Assembly (NCBI GenBank): GCA_030704615.1
Contig: CM060732.1
Coordinates: forward strand, 8,186,001-8,246,000
DNA length: 60,000 nt
Source: Takakia lepidozioides
Lineage: Eukaryota; Streptophyta; Takakiopsida; Takakiales; Takakiaceae
Direction: 5' to 3'
The position numbers were made by a program, and so were the translations under genes. Positions 1 through 10,700 of this stretch are shown piece after piece. Position 1 is the first letter of the stretch, and every line of letters begins with the position of its first letter. The notes beneath the pieces were generated by a model. That model had not been told where the DNA came from. It searched no databases and was given only the letters and a program-made list of their open reading frames with translations.

Positions 1-350
1 CCAGGGTTACAGAAGACCTGGTTTGTGAGTGGACTAAGACCAGAGTTGCAAAAGAAAGTGGATATGTTACCCCATAATACAGTGGATGAGGCATTGAAAC
101 AGCCAACATGATTGAGCAATTGGGAATGTTCAGAAGAGATAAAATGGATGATGAGGACTCTGAGGATGAGTCAGATGTAGAAGAAGAGCAAGAGCTCAAA
201 ATGAAGAGTAAGAAAAAGAAGAAGTTGAAGAGGGAAAACTATGAGAAAAGACTGGAGGAGATCTTGAAGAAGTATGCCACAGAGGCTGCAAACATTGGAG
301 GAAAGGTGTTTGGTGTGTAAAATGCCAGAATGAAGGCCATATGGTCTCAA
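1..350 (+). pseudogene. Ty3/gypsy-type gag C-terminal fragment, frameshifted
   Basis: The sequence starts inside a retrotransposon Gag. Frame 1 reads FVSGLRPELQKKVDMLP and then stops at about 110. The reading continues in frame 3 (108-320) through an acidic run (DDEDSEDESDVEEE) and a lysine-rich run. At about 314-352 frame 2 gives CVKCQNEGHMVSKG, a CCHC nucleocapsid knuckle (C-x2-C-x4-H-x4) whose last Cys is replaced by Gly. The order capsid end, charged linker, zinc knuckle is that of a plant Ty3 Gag. At least two frameshifts make it non-functional. The 5' part lies outside the window. The plus-strand gag start at 57.8-58.3 kb could belong to the same kind of element, but the two pieces do not overlap, so this cannot be tested here. 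Confidence 0.75.
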
Positions 351-739
351 AAGGTAGGGTTTATAAAGGGAGGGAGAGAGACTTCCTTGTTCTACCAAGA
401 CGTCGCCATTCATCAAAGATCCAGAGGAGGGCTCCTGGGAAATGTCATAAGCATGCAGGTGGTGCCTCCGCCATCACTGCCGCGGTTCCCTTGTGCAGCA
501 AAAAAACAGACAAGTGAGACAGTGAATCTTCCCTCATCTCTAAGCCACCGCCATCGCCTTAAAGAGCCCGCCTAGGCGGCGCTCACAGGAGCCATAAACA
601 CTCAAGGATTGGCAGCTCAAGGTATCTGCAGCACGAGCACCATCGCTCCTCACAAGTCACCATCGCGCACGCTCTCGCAGCGCAAAAAGAAAGACATTAG
701 GGTTGTGCAGGGTTTTCCCCTGTTTGGCCCGTCATTCAT

Positions 740-1070
740 CCTTCTCAGGATGAAAAACATCCGCCAGTCTGTCCGCCCAACGGATGTTGTCCGTTTCTCA
801 TTCGCGGAAGATGAAAGACATCGTGCTTTCATCCTGTCTTGCACTCAACGGATGCAATCCGTATTTCATCTAGGTTAGACGAAAAACATCGGGGGTTTAT
901 ACCTGTCTTGCCCCGTATTTAGGTCCTGTCAGATGAAGTCTTTTTTTCATCCAGGTTGGATTGAAAAAGTAGAAACTGACGGGAGTTTTGCAACTCACAG
1001 GTATTTTAGTGAAGAAACATTTCACTAGGAATTTTTTTTTTTGGTATTTTGGATGAAAAACATCCAAAAT
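740..1070. repeat. cluster of GATGAAAAACATC-like near-palindromes
   Basis: GGATGAAAAACATCC occurs at about 749-763 and again at about 1051-1065. Weaker versions lie between them (AGATGAAAGACATC near 810, GACGAAAAACATC near 879). Related words (CATCCATACCGGATGG, GGATGAAATC) recur at 13.23-13.41 kb. This looks like the remains of one dispersed element family; no ends or target duplication could be defined. Confidence 0.4.
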
Positions 1071-1205
1071 TCCCTGCAACCCAATTTTTCAATTTTTTTC
1101 CAAACTCCTCAAAGATGGAAGTCGGGACAACAATTCCATAAGCCCAGTTTCCAGAGGGAGAGAGAGGGAGAGAGAGGGAAACAAAAAGAAAAAGAAAAGG
1201 TGGGT

Positions 1206-1264
1206 GGGGGGGGGTTTGACTAAGCAGCTCAGCAAGTGCTGCTCAGTCACCCCCCCCCCCCCCC
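1206..1264. repeat. inverted repeat with G-run and C-run arms
   Basis: TGACTAAGCAGC (1217-1228) faces GCTGCTCAGTCA (1238-1249) across a 9-nt loop with one mismatch. Outside this the left arm continues as a run of G (1206-1214) and the right arm as a run of C (1250-1264), so the stem extends to about 20 bp with two unpaired T. Homopolymer lengths here are likely to be unreliable. Confidence 0.6.
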
Positions 1265-2031
1265 ACTTTTTTTTTTTTTGGTTTGTTGCCCCTCTCGAGA
1301 CCAGCAGCACTGGCTGCTCTCAGCTCCCCACACGTTTTTTTTTTTTTAATCTGGAATGTAGAGGTTGTTTCCTGGTGAGGCCCTTCGCTCACTTTACAGA
1401 GCAAGGTTTTCTTCACATGGTTTTTTCATCCCTTGTGTATCGGATGCGTAGTTTGTGCTAGTTTTGTTTTAGTGACCGTTTGTTTTTGGTTTGAATTCAA
1501 GCTAGCTCGAGGGAGCTCACTTGTTTGGAGTCATCGTGTCCTCTTGTAAAGATTCTGTTCTCTTGGCAGGCTTTGCTGAGCAAACATCCTTATTCTATAC
1601 TAAGCCAGTAGAGGAAGGGGAATAACCCACTGGCGCAGGAATATAGCTTCACAGCTTCCCGGTTTTTTTTTAAAATAAATATTTTTAAATATAATAATAA
1701 TTTATTCAATTTATAAATAAATAAATTATTTTTAAATAAATTTAGATTTAATAATATTTAAATTTAGATTTATTTATTTAGAACATGGGCAAAGGCCCTG
1801 GCGGAACTTTATTAAGATTATTTGGGGAAAAAAATTAAAACCCTGTCATACACCATAGAGGTACACACACCGTGATCAGTGACATTCGAACAGAAGGGAG
1901 TTGACAGAATAGAACTAACCTCATGAGTGGAGAGACAGAGACTCTGTCGTTGAGAAACCCTACTTGCAGGGTACACTCCGTAGGGGTGGAGGAGAACCAG
2001 ACAGATCGCCTGAGAGAACTGCAAGGGAGTA

Positions 2032-3590
2032 TCATTGAGCGGGGTAGCAGAGAGAGTGGGTAGCATTCGCCCTAGCGGCCCTAGAGCCTGATAGGGGGTT
2101 GAAGAAGACTGCACCGAAGTGCTCCAAGTGTGGGAAATGAGACGTTGAAGGGCCGAGCATTTGAATAGAAGAATGGAGAAGCAAAGGAGTTGGAGATTGG
2201 TACTGCTTAAGTGAAGCGGAGTTTGCTGGATGCACGGATGTGGCGCCAGTTGATTTCCCTCTCAAATTCTGGCGACACCATGGAGGGCCGTCTTGATGTC
2301 TCTCCAGGTGACTACTGGAAGCGCTGTCATAGTTAAGAAGCAAGTTAATCGGTGACAATGGTTGATTGTCCCAATGTGAATAGAATTGGTTCGCAAAAGG
2401 CCAGATCTTGGTTGGGGCCTGACAAAAGAGGAGGCAGTGCTCCAGAAAATTTTTGCTGGTCTCGATTTGGCCCAGATGGAGCCCCAGATGACCTTCCAAT
2501 TTTCTGCTTGAAGCCATAGGATGCCCATTTATCGTTCCACTTGGCTGAGAGGGGAAGTGGAGCGGCAAGGGCTTTGTAAGCCTTCTTAGTGGTGTAGAGA
2601 AAGAATGGTTCTATAGTTCGAGAGAATGACCAAGCCTACTCCTTGGGTCAAACTGAAGTTCTGCCAGAGGATGGCCGTAGATCCATAGGAAGGTGTTAGA
2701 GGACAGCCAGGTAAAGATTGGGATTGAAGGGTCAGGGGTTGGGTTCATGTCCTTGGGAGGGGAGGACCAACAACATACTCTAATAGGGGTGTGACGAAAA
2801 GCAGGGAGGGTAATGGGTTGTTGCATTGCAAGGAGAGAGTCATTGTGACCTGGTCTATGAAGAAGGGAAATGCCTCTATAGTGACGTCGTGGGAGTTGAG
2901 GATGAAGAAGACTGTGAGCATATTGTTGAGGATGCCTATGGACCAGAAATGAAAGCGAGGAGCTTGAGGGCCAGCCTGGAGAGAGTTCAGCCAGAGGGGA
3001 TTGATGGTTCAGCAATAACCGATTGAAGACCTGCAGAGGCTCTTGACAATCCCACTTTTTGAGCTGCAGTCTGAAGTTTGATGAAGCCGTGAGTAGCCCA
3101 GATATCGACCCTGACCTGGGAGAGGCCACTTCTGTCCCAGAAGGACCAGCGCTTGGCTTGGGATGGGGGGAATGGCATTGAGGAAGATGTGTTGTCTTAA
3201 ATTTTCCTCGTAAGATTGAGGCTCCTTCTTCCTGAGGAAAGGCCTGAGCTTTCCCCACGCCCGCCAGATAGTGGACCATAAGGTGGAACCAACGTCCTTG
3301 AGATTGAATCCTTGCGCCACCCACTGTAGAGAGGGAGCCCATTGGATGAGCTTCAGGGGGGTGCTGCTAAGTATATTGTCAACCACAAGGAACTTCCACC
3401 AGCCCCCTTCGGGCCCAAAGAATCGAGGGATCCATTTCCCCAGAAGAGCTGTTATCTGTGTGTCTGGGTCAATGCACCAAGGCCACCAAGTTTCTTTGGG
3501 AGGCAAATCTGTTTCCAAGAGACTTGGGTCTCTTTCTTCCCTGATTGGAGGTTTCAGCCCCCCAGATGAAGTTGCGAAGAAGCGCACGGA
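2032..3590 (-). pseudogene. LINE C-terminal region (RT-associated zinc-binding type), broken
   Basis: Segments such as FRHTPIRVCCWSSPPKDM, FTWLSSNTFLWIYGHPLAEL and APTKIWPFANQFYSHWDNQP are spread over three minus-strand frames. They align by eye with two other LINE pieces in the window: the plus-strand fragment at 23.0-23.5 kb (FNHTPVRICNWSSKFKEF, FVWILGRPLADLQLDP) and the minus-strand fragment at 21.8-22.1 kb (APAKIWPFIKVFYRHW). All three therefore belong to related elements. No continuous frame remains. Confidence 0.7.
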
Positions 3591-3618
3591 CTTGTTTTAT
3601 CTGGGAGGAGTTTGGTCT

Positions 3619-4860
3619 CTAAGAAGAGGATTTGAACCACAATCCAGCAGAAAGAACTTGGTTCACTGCAAGGATTCCCCCAGTTATGGAGAGGTGCTTG
3701 GAGCCCCAGAAGTTGAGTTTTTTTTTAAGTCTGTCTAGAGTGGCTGCGAAGCGTTGGTCATCAGTTAGATCAATACCAAAGGTATACCCTAAAAGAGTAG
3801 TAGATTGACCGGGCTGAAGCCAGGAGAGCCCCAAGTTTGTTCCCTATGTTGGCTTGAGGAGAGCAATGGCTTGCTCTCAGCAAAGAGCGAAGTTAGGGAT
3901 CTCTTGGGCTAGAAGGATGTTGTCCACGATATATCTTCCCTTGATGAATCCCGTTTGGTTGGGTCTAATGAGTTTTGGGAGAAGAGGCTGGAGTCTTAGG
4001 GCCGGGGCCTTAGCTATTATTTTGTAGGCCACATTGAGGAGCGTAATAGGGTGGTAGTTGCTGATGTTGGTACGGTCCCATTTTTTGTAAAGCAGAGTGA
4101 TTACTCCTTGGGTCATAGATGCAGGCATGAGCCCTTGCGAGTATATGTGATTAGCCATTGCTAGAAAATCTGCGGAGATATCTTTCCACAGAGCCTTGTA
4201 CATAGAACTCTACTGGGATGCCGTCAATGCCTAGGGATTTGCCATTGTGCATTTTCTTAAGAGCCTCTTCAAGTTCCAAATCCGTGAAGAGGCCTTCTAG
4301 AGAGCCTGCCGTTTCTGGAGAGAGGAGGGAGGGGGTGGTCTGTAAGCACTCTTGCTGCAGCCTTGAGAGGGATATGTCACCGGTAGAGGGGCTACTGAAA
4401 AGGTCTGCGAAAATGGCGTCTTGCCAAGGTAGCTAGGAGTTTGGGAGAGGATGCCAACAAGCGAGAGGAGGGGTCAAGCAGCTCAGTGTTGTTCTGCGAG
4501 GCTCTACGGAGCCTTGTTTTGTCAAAAAAATATTTAGTCATTTTTTCTCCTTTGGTTGCCCAGTTTATTCCAGCTTGAAGTTTGAGTTTTTGATCCTACA
4601 AAGACTAGAAGGATTCAAGGTTGTGTTTGGCCTCAAGGTAGGTTAGAAACGTGTGTTCGCCACATCTAGGGGATTCTACTCTGGATTGGCATACCGAAAG
4701 GCACTTTGAAAGGGCTTTAATCTTCTTTGCTCTGATTGCTGCCAGGTCCTTACTCATAGCTTGGCTGCTTTGCTAACGGCCGCGAGCTTGGTTTGAAACC
4801 TCGACAAGGGGTCCTGATTTGGGGAACCAGCATCTAACCATGCTGCAAGGAGGCCGTTTT
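3619..4860 (-). pseudogene. LINE reverse transcriptase, catalytic core deleted
   Basis: The minus strand carries the pre-RT linker (FQTKLAAVSKAAKL, about 4790-4754), the entry to RT (KMHNGKSLGIDGIPVEFY, about 4255-4205) and the N-terminal RT blocks (GVITLLYKKWDRTNISNYHP, NQTGFIKGRYIVDNILLAQE, 4203-3880). After about 40 bp it jumps to the post-catalytic part (LLGYTFGIDL, GSKHLSITGGILAVNQVLSA, 3834-3619). The fingers and palm blocks with the (Y/F)ADD box that normally lie between are absent, so roughly 150-200 residues were deleted. It cannot have reverse-transcriptase activity. Confidence 0.8.
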
Positions 4861-4898
4861 TGAAGGAGGGAATTTTGAGCAGGGAGGAGTTTAGTATA

Positions 4899-5270
4899 GT
4901 GGAAAGTTCCCTCCCAAGAGCCTTCCGAGAATTGAGAGGGCCCTGGACCGAGGGCGGGAGCCCGAGGTCAGGGCCCTCAATTCTCGGAAGGCTTGCGGGA
5001 GGGAACTTTCCACGGCGTGAATACCGTCTGTGGAAAATTGACACGTACTTAGACATTCCTCGCCATGGAAATCGTGCCCCACTGCAACGCCTGCACACAA
5101 CTTACGTTTCAAAATCTAATTAGTATAAAACGGAAAAGAAAAAGAAAAAGAACCTTACGGGTGCTTACACACGTAAGGGCTCGGGATCATCTTACACGCA
5201 TAAGGCATCACCTTACAGGCGTACCTGGGATGTAAGGCAGGAAACTACGGGAATAAGGGGGTCTTCATTT
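4899..5270. repeat. palindromic insertion between LINE endonuclease and RT
   Basis: A 46-bp left arm (4899-4944, starting GTGGAAAGTTCCCTCC) matches in reverse a 44-bp right arm (4970-5013, ending GGGAACTTTCCAC) across a 25-nt GC-rich spacer. Further right are three consecutive small hairpins built on CTTAC/GTAAG: 5164-5177 (CTTACACACGTAAG), 5191-5205, and 5211-5237. LINE coding sequence is interrupted here: it resumes on the left as LNSSLLKIPSFKNGLL and on the right as NFQSRGKKPGSEIL. I could not define a clear target-site duplication. It may be a fold-back or MITE-type insertion. Confidence 0.55.
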
Positions 5271-5274
5271 ACAC

Positions 5275-5735
5275 TAAAATTTCTGAGCCAGGTTTTTTGC
5301 CTCTAGACTGAAAGTTAGGGATGCAGATGGTGGCTGAGATAAGCGCATGGTCGAAACCTTGCTGGATGGGGGTTTGGGGGAACCTGGAAATCCATTGAAC
5401 AAGGTTGAGAGATGTGTAGAACCTATCTAGTCTTGCCATCTGAAGGTCTGCCAAGTTTCTATTATTTCTCCAGGTGAAGGCAAGGGATGGGGTTTGAGTT
5501 TGGGATTGGGCTGGATTGAGCCGTGAAACTCTGTTGGCTTCAGAGAGGTTGTGGTGAGACAGGTTTTGCCAACTGTCCATTTCAGCAATAGAGGGGTTGA
5601 GTTAGAGGGGCCTCGATGGTCCTCCTGAGATTCAACCATATTGAAACCCCCATTATGATCAACCTATCACTGTTGTTAGTGTTTTTCATAAAGGAGTCCA
5701 GATCTGACCAGAAGACAGCTCTTTCATTGGTTGTT
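5275..5735 (-). pseudogene. LINE apurinic endonuclease domain, broken
   Basis: The minus strand reads SDRLIIMG, then loses the frame where the canonical GDFN motif is expected, and resumes as NMVESQEDHRGPSN. It then continues as LLKWTV and, in another frame, as MDSWQNLSHHNLSEANRV, FTWRNNRNLADLQMARLDRF and FDHALISATI. ARLDRF and (S)DHALI are the usual late endonuclease motifs; the catalytic-loop His is kept, but the preceding Ser is lost in a frame change. The N-terminal third of the domain is absent. It would have nicked target DNA to prime reverse transcription. Confidence 0.75.
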
Positions 5736-5740
5736 TCTTT

Positions 5741-6028
5741 CAAAAACAAAAACAAAAACAAAATGATTTTATAATTAAAAAAAAAGAAATAGCAAAACAT
5801 TCCAATAAAAGAACAAGGGCCCGTGGCAGCAGCCAACGTGGCAACGCACATCTGCAGAAACAAAAATATAGACGCCTCCGGAAGGGAGCGTAAATTATGG
5901 TGTCTCTTCACCACAAGGGCTACTGCCTTCCAGCTGAAAGGTGGACACCTTCATGACACACCAGACAGCGGTTTGAACCCACAACCACATCCATCGTGGT
6001 ATGTTACCCACTGGGCTACATGCTGGTA
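5741..6028 (-). mobile_element. tRNA-derived SINE
   Basis: Read on the minus strand, the head shows a pol III A box (TAGCCCAGTGGGTAACAT, 6018-6001) and a B box (GGGTTCAAAC, 5980-5971) about 21 nt apart, as in a tRNA gene. The body runs to about 5763 and ends in a TTTTTG repeat (5762-5741), a common kind of plant SINE tail. It abuts the truncated LINE. No target-site duplication was identified. The acceptor stem is not tRNA-like, so this is a SINE rather than a working tRNA gene. Confidence 0.65.
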
Positions 6029-7757
6029 GACACATCTGCAACTGCAAGTGCGACGGGGCTTTCGTCCCCGTCTCTCCCCGCGTTGCTCGCTCAAGATTCA
6101 GAAAGGCATCGAGGAGCAGGACTGTGGCGGAAAGAGGCCAATTCGCTTTGCCAATTCTACTGCAAATATTGTTTGATTTTTTTCCCTTCTGATTCTTCTC
6201 GTTGTCTGCAATCCTTGATGTTTATATTTCTCTTCTACGTTCACTCGTCGTTTGCCTTTCTGTAGTTTTTTGCCTTCTTCCTCCTTTCTTCAGCGACTGT
6301 TGAGATACTTCTTAATTTCTAGTTGTTTCAGTCCCTATTTATTTATTCTTTCTCTCTTGTTCCCGAATTCTTTCTTTCCCTTGGATTTGCCATTCAAGTT
6401 TTGCTCACTGGATACCAACCCCCCTTTTGAAAGATGTCGTAAGGCTTAGTTGGTGGTGATGTCTTTCTTTCCCCTCTTAACCTGCGACCATTCCTTTTTC
6501 TTCGTCTCAATTTCCTGCAACGTTTGATCTCTCTTTAATCGGTGGCTCGCCAAGCTTACCGAGGTTCACGTTTTCTGCACACCAGTCGGGTACATTTCCT
6601 GACCAAATTTCTCCCAAGGCTCCTGGCTGCTGTGTTCTTTGGAATTTCCTTAGCGATGAGATGATTTTCATGTACTCGTTGCAAAAATGTTCTTCTGTCG
6701 TCACAGATGCAGGGAATTACTCTATGGTCTTGGCTGCAAACTTTTGGTTTTTCGAGGCATTACTGATTGTAGCAGGTGATGAAAGAGTAGGTCAGTTGAA
6801 GTTTTAGAAGAAATTTGACGGAGACCTGTCCTAGTACTTGTGTTCTCTGGGATGGTATACGCACTCTCCTTCAGGTGCCACTGAAGTCTTTGAAAATTTG
6901 AACGCACATGTGCAGACTTTAGTTTTCAGGAGTGAATTTTTGGGAAGTGGAGGTTTATCGATATCGGAATTGAAGCATGCAAACAATGGTCGTAGTCAAA
7001 ATGGGAAAAGCTATGACTGTAAGCAGAAGTAAAGAACATTAAACTCTGAGAATGAACCAATAATCTGGGCATGGTTGTGAGTCAATCAGGTGCAAGGGCC
7101 CATTCACATCCAACGATTACTGGCTGAGAAGTCAATTGGCGCAATTTTCGCTCCTATTTCTCATGAAGCTTGTAACGAACTATCCAGTTACACTTTTCAT
7201 CTATAAGACTGTTGTATTGGCCTTTAAAACAGTATAACCACGCAACATACAGACATGATGAAGATAAAGATAGTTGTGGGCAAAGATTGTTTCTGTACAA
7301 ATGGCCTGCTGAATCGCTACTAGTATCGGATATTATTTGTCGCTTCCATGGGTTGTCCATCTGTCCTCAGGCAGCAAGTACATGGTAACGCCATAAACAA
7401 CAACCCAGAACGTCTTGCATGACCTCCTGTGGAGTAAAAAGCTGGTCTCCATTCTTGCATAAGCAGCTGGAACCCTGAATTAAGTGCTTTGTCTCCACAC
7501 TGTATATTTGTGATGTTAGGTGGCCACCTCCATAACAGTGGCTACAGGCAGTGTATTCACATTTGCTTCAGCAATGAGCTGTCCTTTTGTGTTTTTGGCT
7601 TGTATGAGAATGCAGCTGTCCTCATATGGTATTGCACAGTATATGGAGCTTCACGGGGGTAATTTGAAATGTATGAAGTGGAAGTAAAACCTGCCACCTT
7701 GGGTTGTCGGTTGAATTACTCTTGACAAAAAACCTGCACTGGTGAACAGAGAGAATT
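6029..7757. other. no gene seen upstream of BCAT
   Basis: The only regular trait is a pyrimidine-rich stretch at about 6160-6400. The region just upstream of 7758 should contain the BCAT promoter and 5' UTR. I could not place a convincing TATA box or transcription start. Confidence 0.4.
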
Positions 7758-10700
7758 ATGCTCCATCGCTCGGTACGTGAGCTTCTGGTAAGAAGCGTGC
7801 AGCACCTTCATTGGCCTGATGTGACCCTTGTAGAAGCTGCCAGGTCAGATCCTGCTGCCAGTTTAGCCCAGACGACAACCCGTGCACTGAGCAGGTTTTG
7901 GAGATATTCCTCATCAAATGGAGATGCCATGGGTTGTCAAACTCCTACACCAGGGATCGAAGCGCTATGGGGGCAGCGTGCCTACAGCACAGTTTTTAGA
8001 AAGGTAGAGGCACTGCAGCAGGGGATGACAGATATGGTGCATGATGTGGTCACACTGCCGTCGGATATTCGCTACGAGGATCTCGTGGTCAACCGAGCAG
8101 AACATCTGAAGGTGTGTAAGAACTTACCCTTCAGGTTCTTTGTGAGCTTGAGGGAATTTTTATCCTCTCTCTAACACCAATTAGTTTGAGTGCTAGTATG
8201 ATCAGCTTGATTGGTGCCCTGGCTTGAGGGTACTTCACAAACAGCAGGACTGCAACAGTTGATTGTCCACTCTACCAAAATTGAACTTGTTTGCCAAGAG
8301 AAGAGCCATGGGAATAGCCCTTTCTGTTCCTCAGTAGCAGATGCGCACATCAAGGCCATATCTTTTGGCTAGTGGTAGAAGCAAAAGCCACTAAATTCCT
8401 CTTTGTCTCCCACCATTGAGAAGTTAGGTGCTGAAATTATTCTGGTCTCGTGGGTAGGTAGTCTGCATACATAGGCAACACTGGACCATCAGTTGAATGG
8501 CTTGCAGGTCGTCATCCAGAAGTCTCGAAATTTTGTATGGTCCATGCTATGTACACATTTTCTGGTGTTGGAGGAAGGACTAAAATTGTGGTTGATTTTA
8601 TTTGGCAGGAAAAACCCAGAACAGATTCAGACCTTCTTAAGTTTGGGGCGGTATATACTGACCACATGCTGCAAGTCGCGTGGAAAGATGGGCTGGGGTG
8701 GATGGCTCCCTCCATTGCCCCCCTGGCTCCACTTACCCTTCACCCCTGTGCACAGGTAAGCTGTCCTTTATGTTCAAAGATAATTGCATTAATGACATGA
8801 ACCGGGCGGGAGTTACCTGTTGGAGCAGGATTGGGGACATCTAGTCGCCCCAAGAGAGGAGAGTGATTGCAGATACAGTCGAAGAGAGGTGTCATTCTGA
8901 CAATTTAGGAGAGAAGATTCATCGAAATTGGTTTTCAGCTCCTTTTCAGACTTTTTGGTGCTACATAGAGTAGATGCAGTAGTAAGATGCACGGCTTTCC
9001 TCAATAAATGTATTGGTTAAATTTGGGGATTCCCAGTTTTTGCATACAGAGTTTTCATTCAGTATAGCATGCAAGACTGCCAAATAATGGTTTGTCAATT
9101 CAGGTGCTGCATTATGGGGTAGAGTGCTTTGAGGGTATGAAGGCTTACAAAGGAAAAGATGGGCGGCTACGGCTGTTCCGTCCCGACATGAATTTGGATC
9201 GCATGTTGTGCTCAGCTACGCGTCTCACCCTCCCCCAATTTGACAAGGTAGGCTTTCTGTCTCTCTTTGAACTTGGAAGTTACCCAACCTCACGACAAAG
9301 CTCCATTTCTATCGAGAAACATTCTTGGTTCTCCGAGATGATAGAATCTTGCGGCCCAATTACCTTTCGGCCTCTTTATTTCCTTCTCTCCTGAGGGCTT
9401 TGGGGCGGTTCAGGGTGGGCTCCCACAACCTACGTATAGAATGTACTCATAAGACGTTGTTTGCCGTAGCCTTGTGGCCATTGACCCCCCGCCCAGTTTG
9501 AGCGGAACACAAAGGGACAGAACCTACCTCTGTCAGGGGCTGACGTTGGTAGTAAGACTTAACTTGATACAAAAAATTGATCCGGGTTTTCCAGATATCC
9601 TCTAGAAATCCCTTCACACAAGCATCAATCTGCTGTGTGTGATTTGCCCAAAAACTAGGCCTCAGAAGGGCCTGGGCTTTTGGCTCAGCCTCGAGACTTT
9701 CAAAGTTAGTAAACAGAGGTACAGGCACAATTCCCTTGATAGATTTGAGGAGAGAGACTGGCAGATGGGAAAACCTGCAGCGGGAGGACCGCCTCTGTCC
9801 AGCTTGCACAGGGCGCAACCAGGAAATTGAAACTGAAGAACACTTCTTCTTCTATTGCCCTCTATACTATGAGATCCGTGGGAGATTCCGTTGTCTATTC
9901 CGTGGAACCCAATCTCTCACTGAGGTCTTTCACTATGAAGATCAGAAATGCTTGGCAGCCTACCTGCACGAGGCATTCACCCTTAAACAATCACTCGAAC
10001 AATAGTTCTTATCTCTGACCCTGGTTTCCTGTTTTCTCTCATGTTTTTCTTTCCATTTTGTCCCATAAGCTCTATGAGCTTTCCGCGGATGTTATAAAGC
10101 ACCGTTTCATTTCATTCATTTCATTTCTCTTCCCAGGGCAGATGCTTGTGTCTCTTAGGAGACTCCCATTCTTTGGCAGACACCTTCAACTGACATGTCT
10201 GGCAGGTTACCTGCATGAGGCACTTCATTTTTGGGCCCTGTCGGTGTCTCTTGATGTGGCTTTGTTGTTCTTCTTTGGTCCATGGGGCCTGGGGGCCACC
10301 GTGGACGTCATTTGGGCATGTGTGTGCACTTGTCTTTCGTTTAGTTGAGTTTTGGTTTCAGAAACTGTTTGGAGGATCCCAATAAAGGGGAGGAAGTTGG
10401 AGTTTCATAGAGGTGACAAGCTATGTTCATCTGGGTACTAAACTTCCAATTTCTCTCTTCAGACAGCACTGCTTGAGTGCATAAAGGAGCTGGTGCGAGT
10501 GGAACGGGACTGGGTACCGGACCAAGAGGGGTTTTCCGTCTACATTCGTCCAACACTGATTGGCACCCACCCCTTCCTGGGCATGTGCACGCCTAGGGAA
10601 GCATTGCTTTTTGTGATTCTTTCCCCGGTTGGCCCATACTTCCCCACTGGATTGAAACCAATAAAGCTTTCCGTGGAGACAGAAAATATACGGGCATTTC

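Larger units (their letters stand above)
351..1800. other. no gene seen; repeat-rich and low-complexity DNA
   Basis: No convincing coding frame. The stretch holds a set of GATGAAAAACATC-like near-palindromes (740-1070), a purine tract (about 1155-1200), a G-run/C-run inverted repeat (1206-1264), and a strongly AT-rich block (about 1665-1785) made of TAAATAAATTT-like words. The AT-rich block abuts the 3' end of the minus-strand LINE and may be its degenerate tail. Confidence 0.5.
1800..5740 (-). mobile_element. LINE (non-LTR retrotransposon), 5'-truncated and dead
   Basis: On the minus strand the order is endonuclease (about 5735-5275), linker, reverse transcriptase (about 4860-3620), and C-terminal RT-associated region (about 3590-2030), then a 3' UTR down to about 1806. 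The 3' UTR is shared with the second minus-strand copy at 21.25 kb: both contain GGGGAAAAAAAT followed by AAAACCC and a CACCATAGAGG / CACCATGAGGG stretch. The 5' end stops inside the endonuclease, next to the SINE at 5741. Frameshifts occur throughout, the RT catalytic centre is missing, and about 370 bp of palindromic DNA sits between endonuclease and RT. L1-like by domain order; the clade was not determined. Confidence 0.85.

Noticed and set aside
1089-1461. Overlapping frames rich in Pro/Phe/Ser around 1.1-1.46 kb
   Set aside because: Products of poly-G/C/T runs and the purine tract; no protein-like composition.
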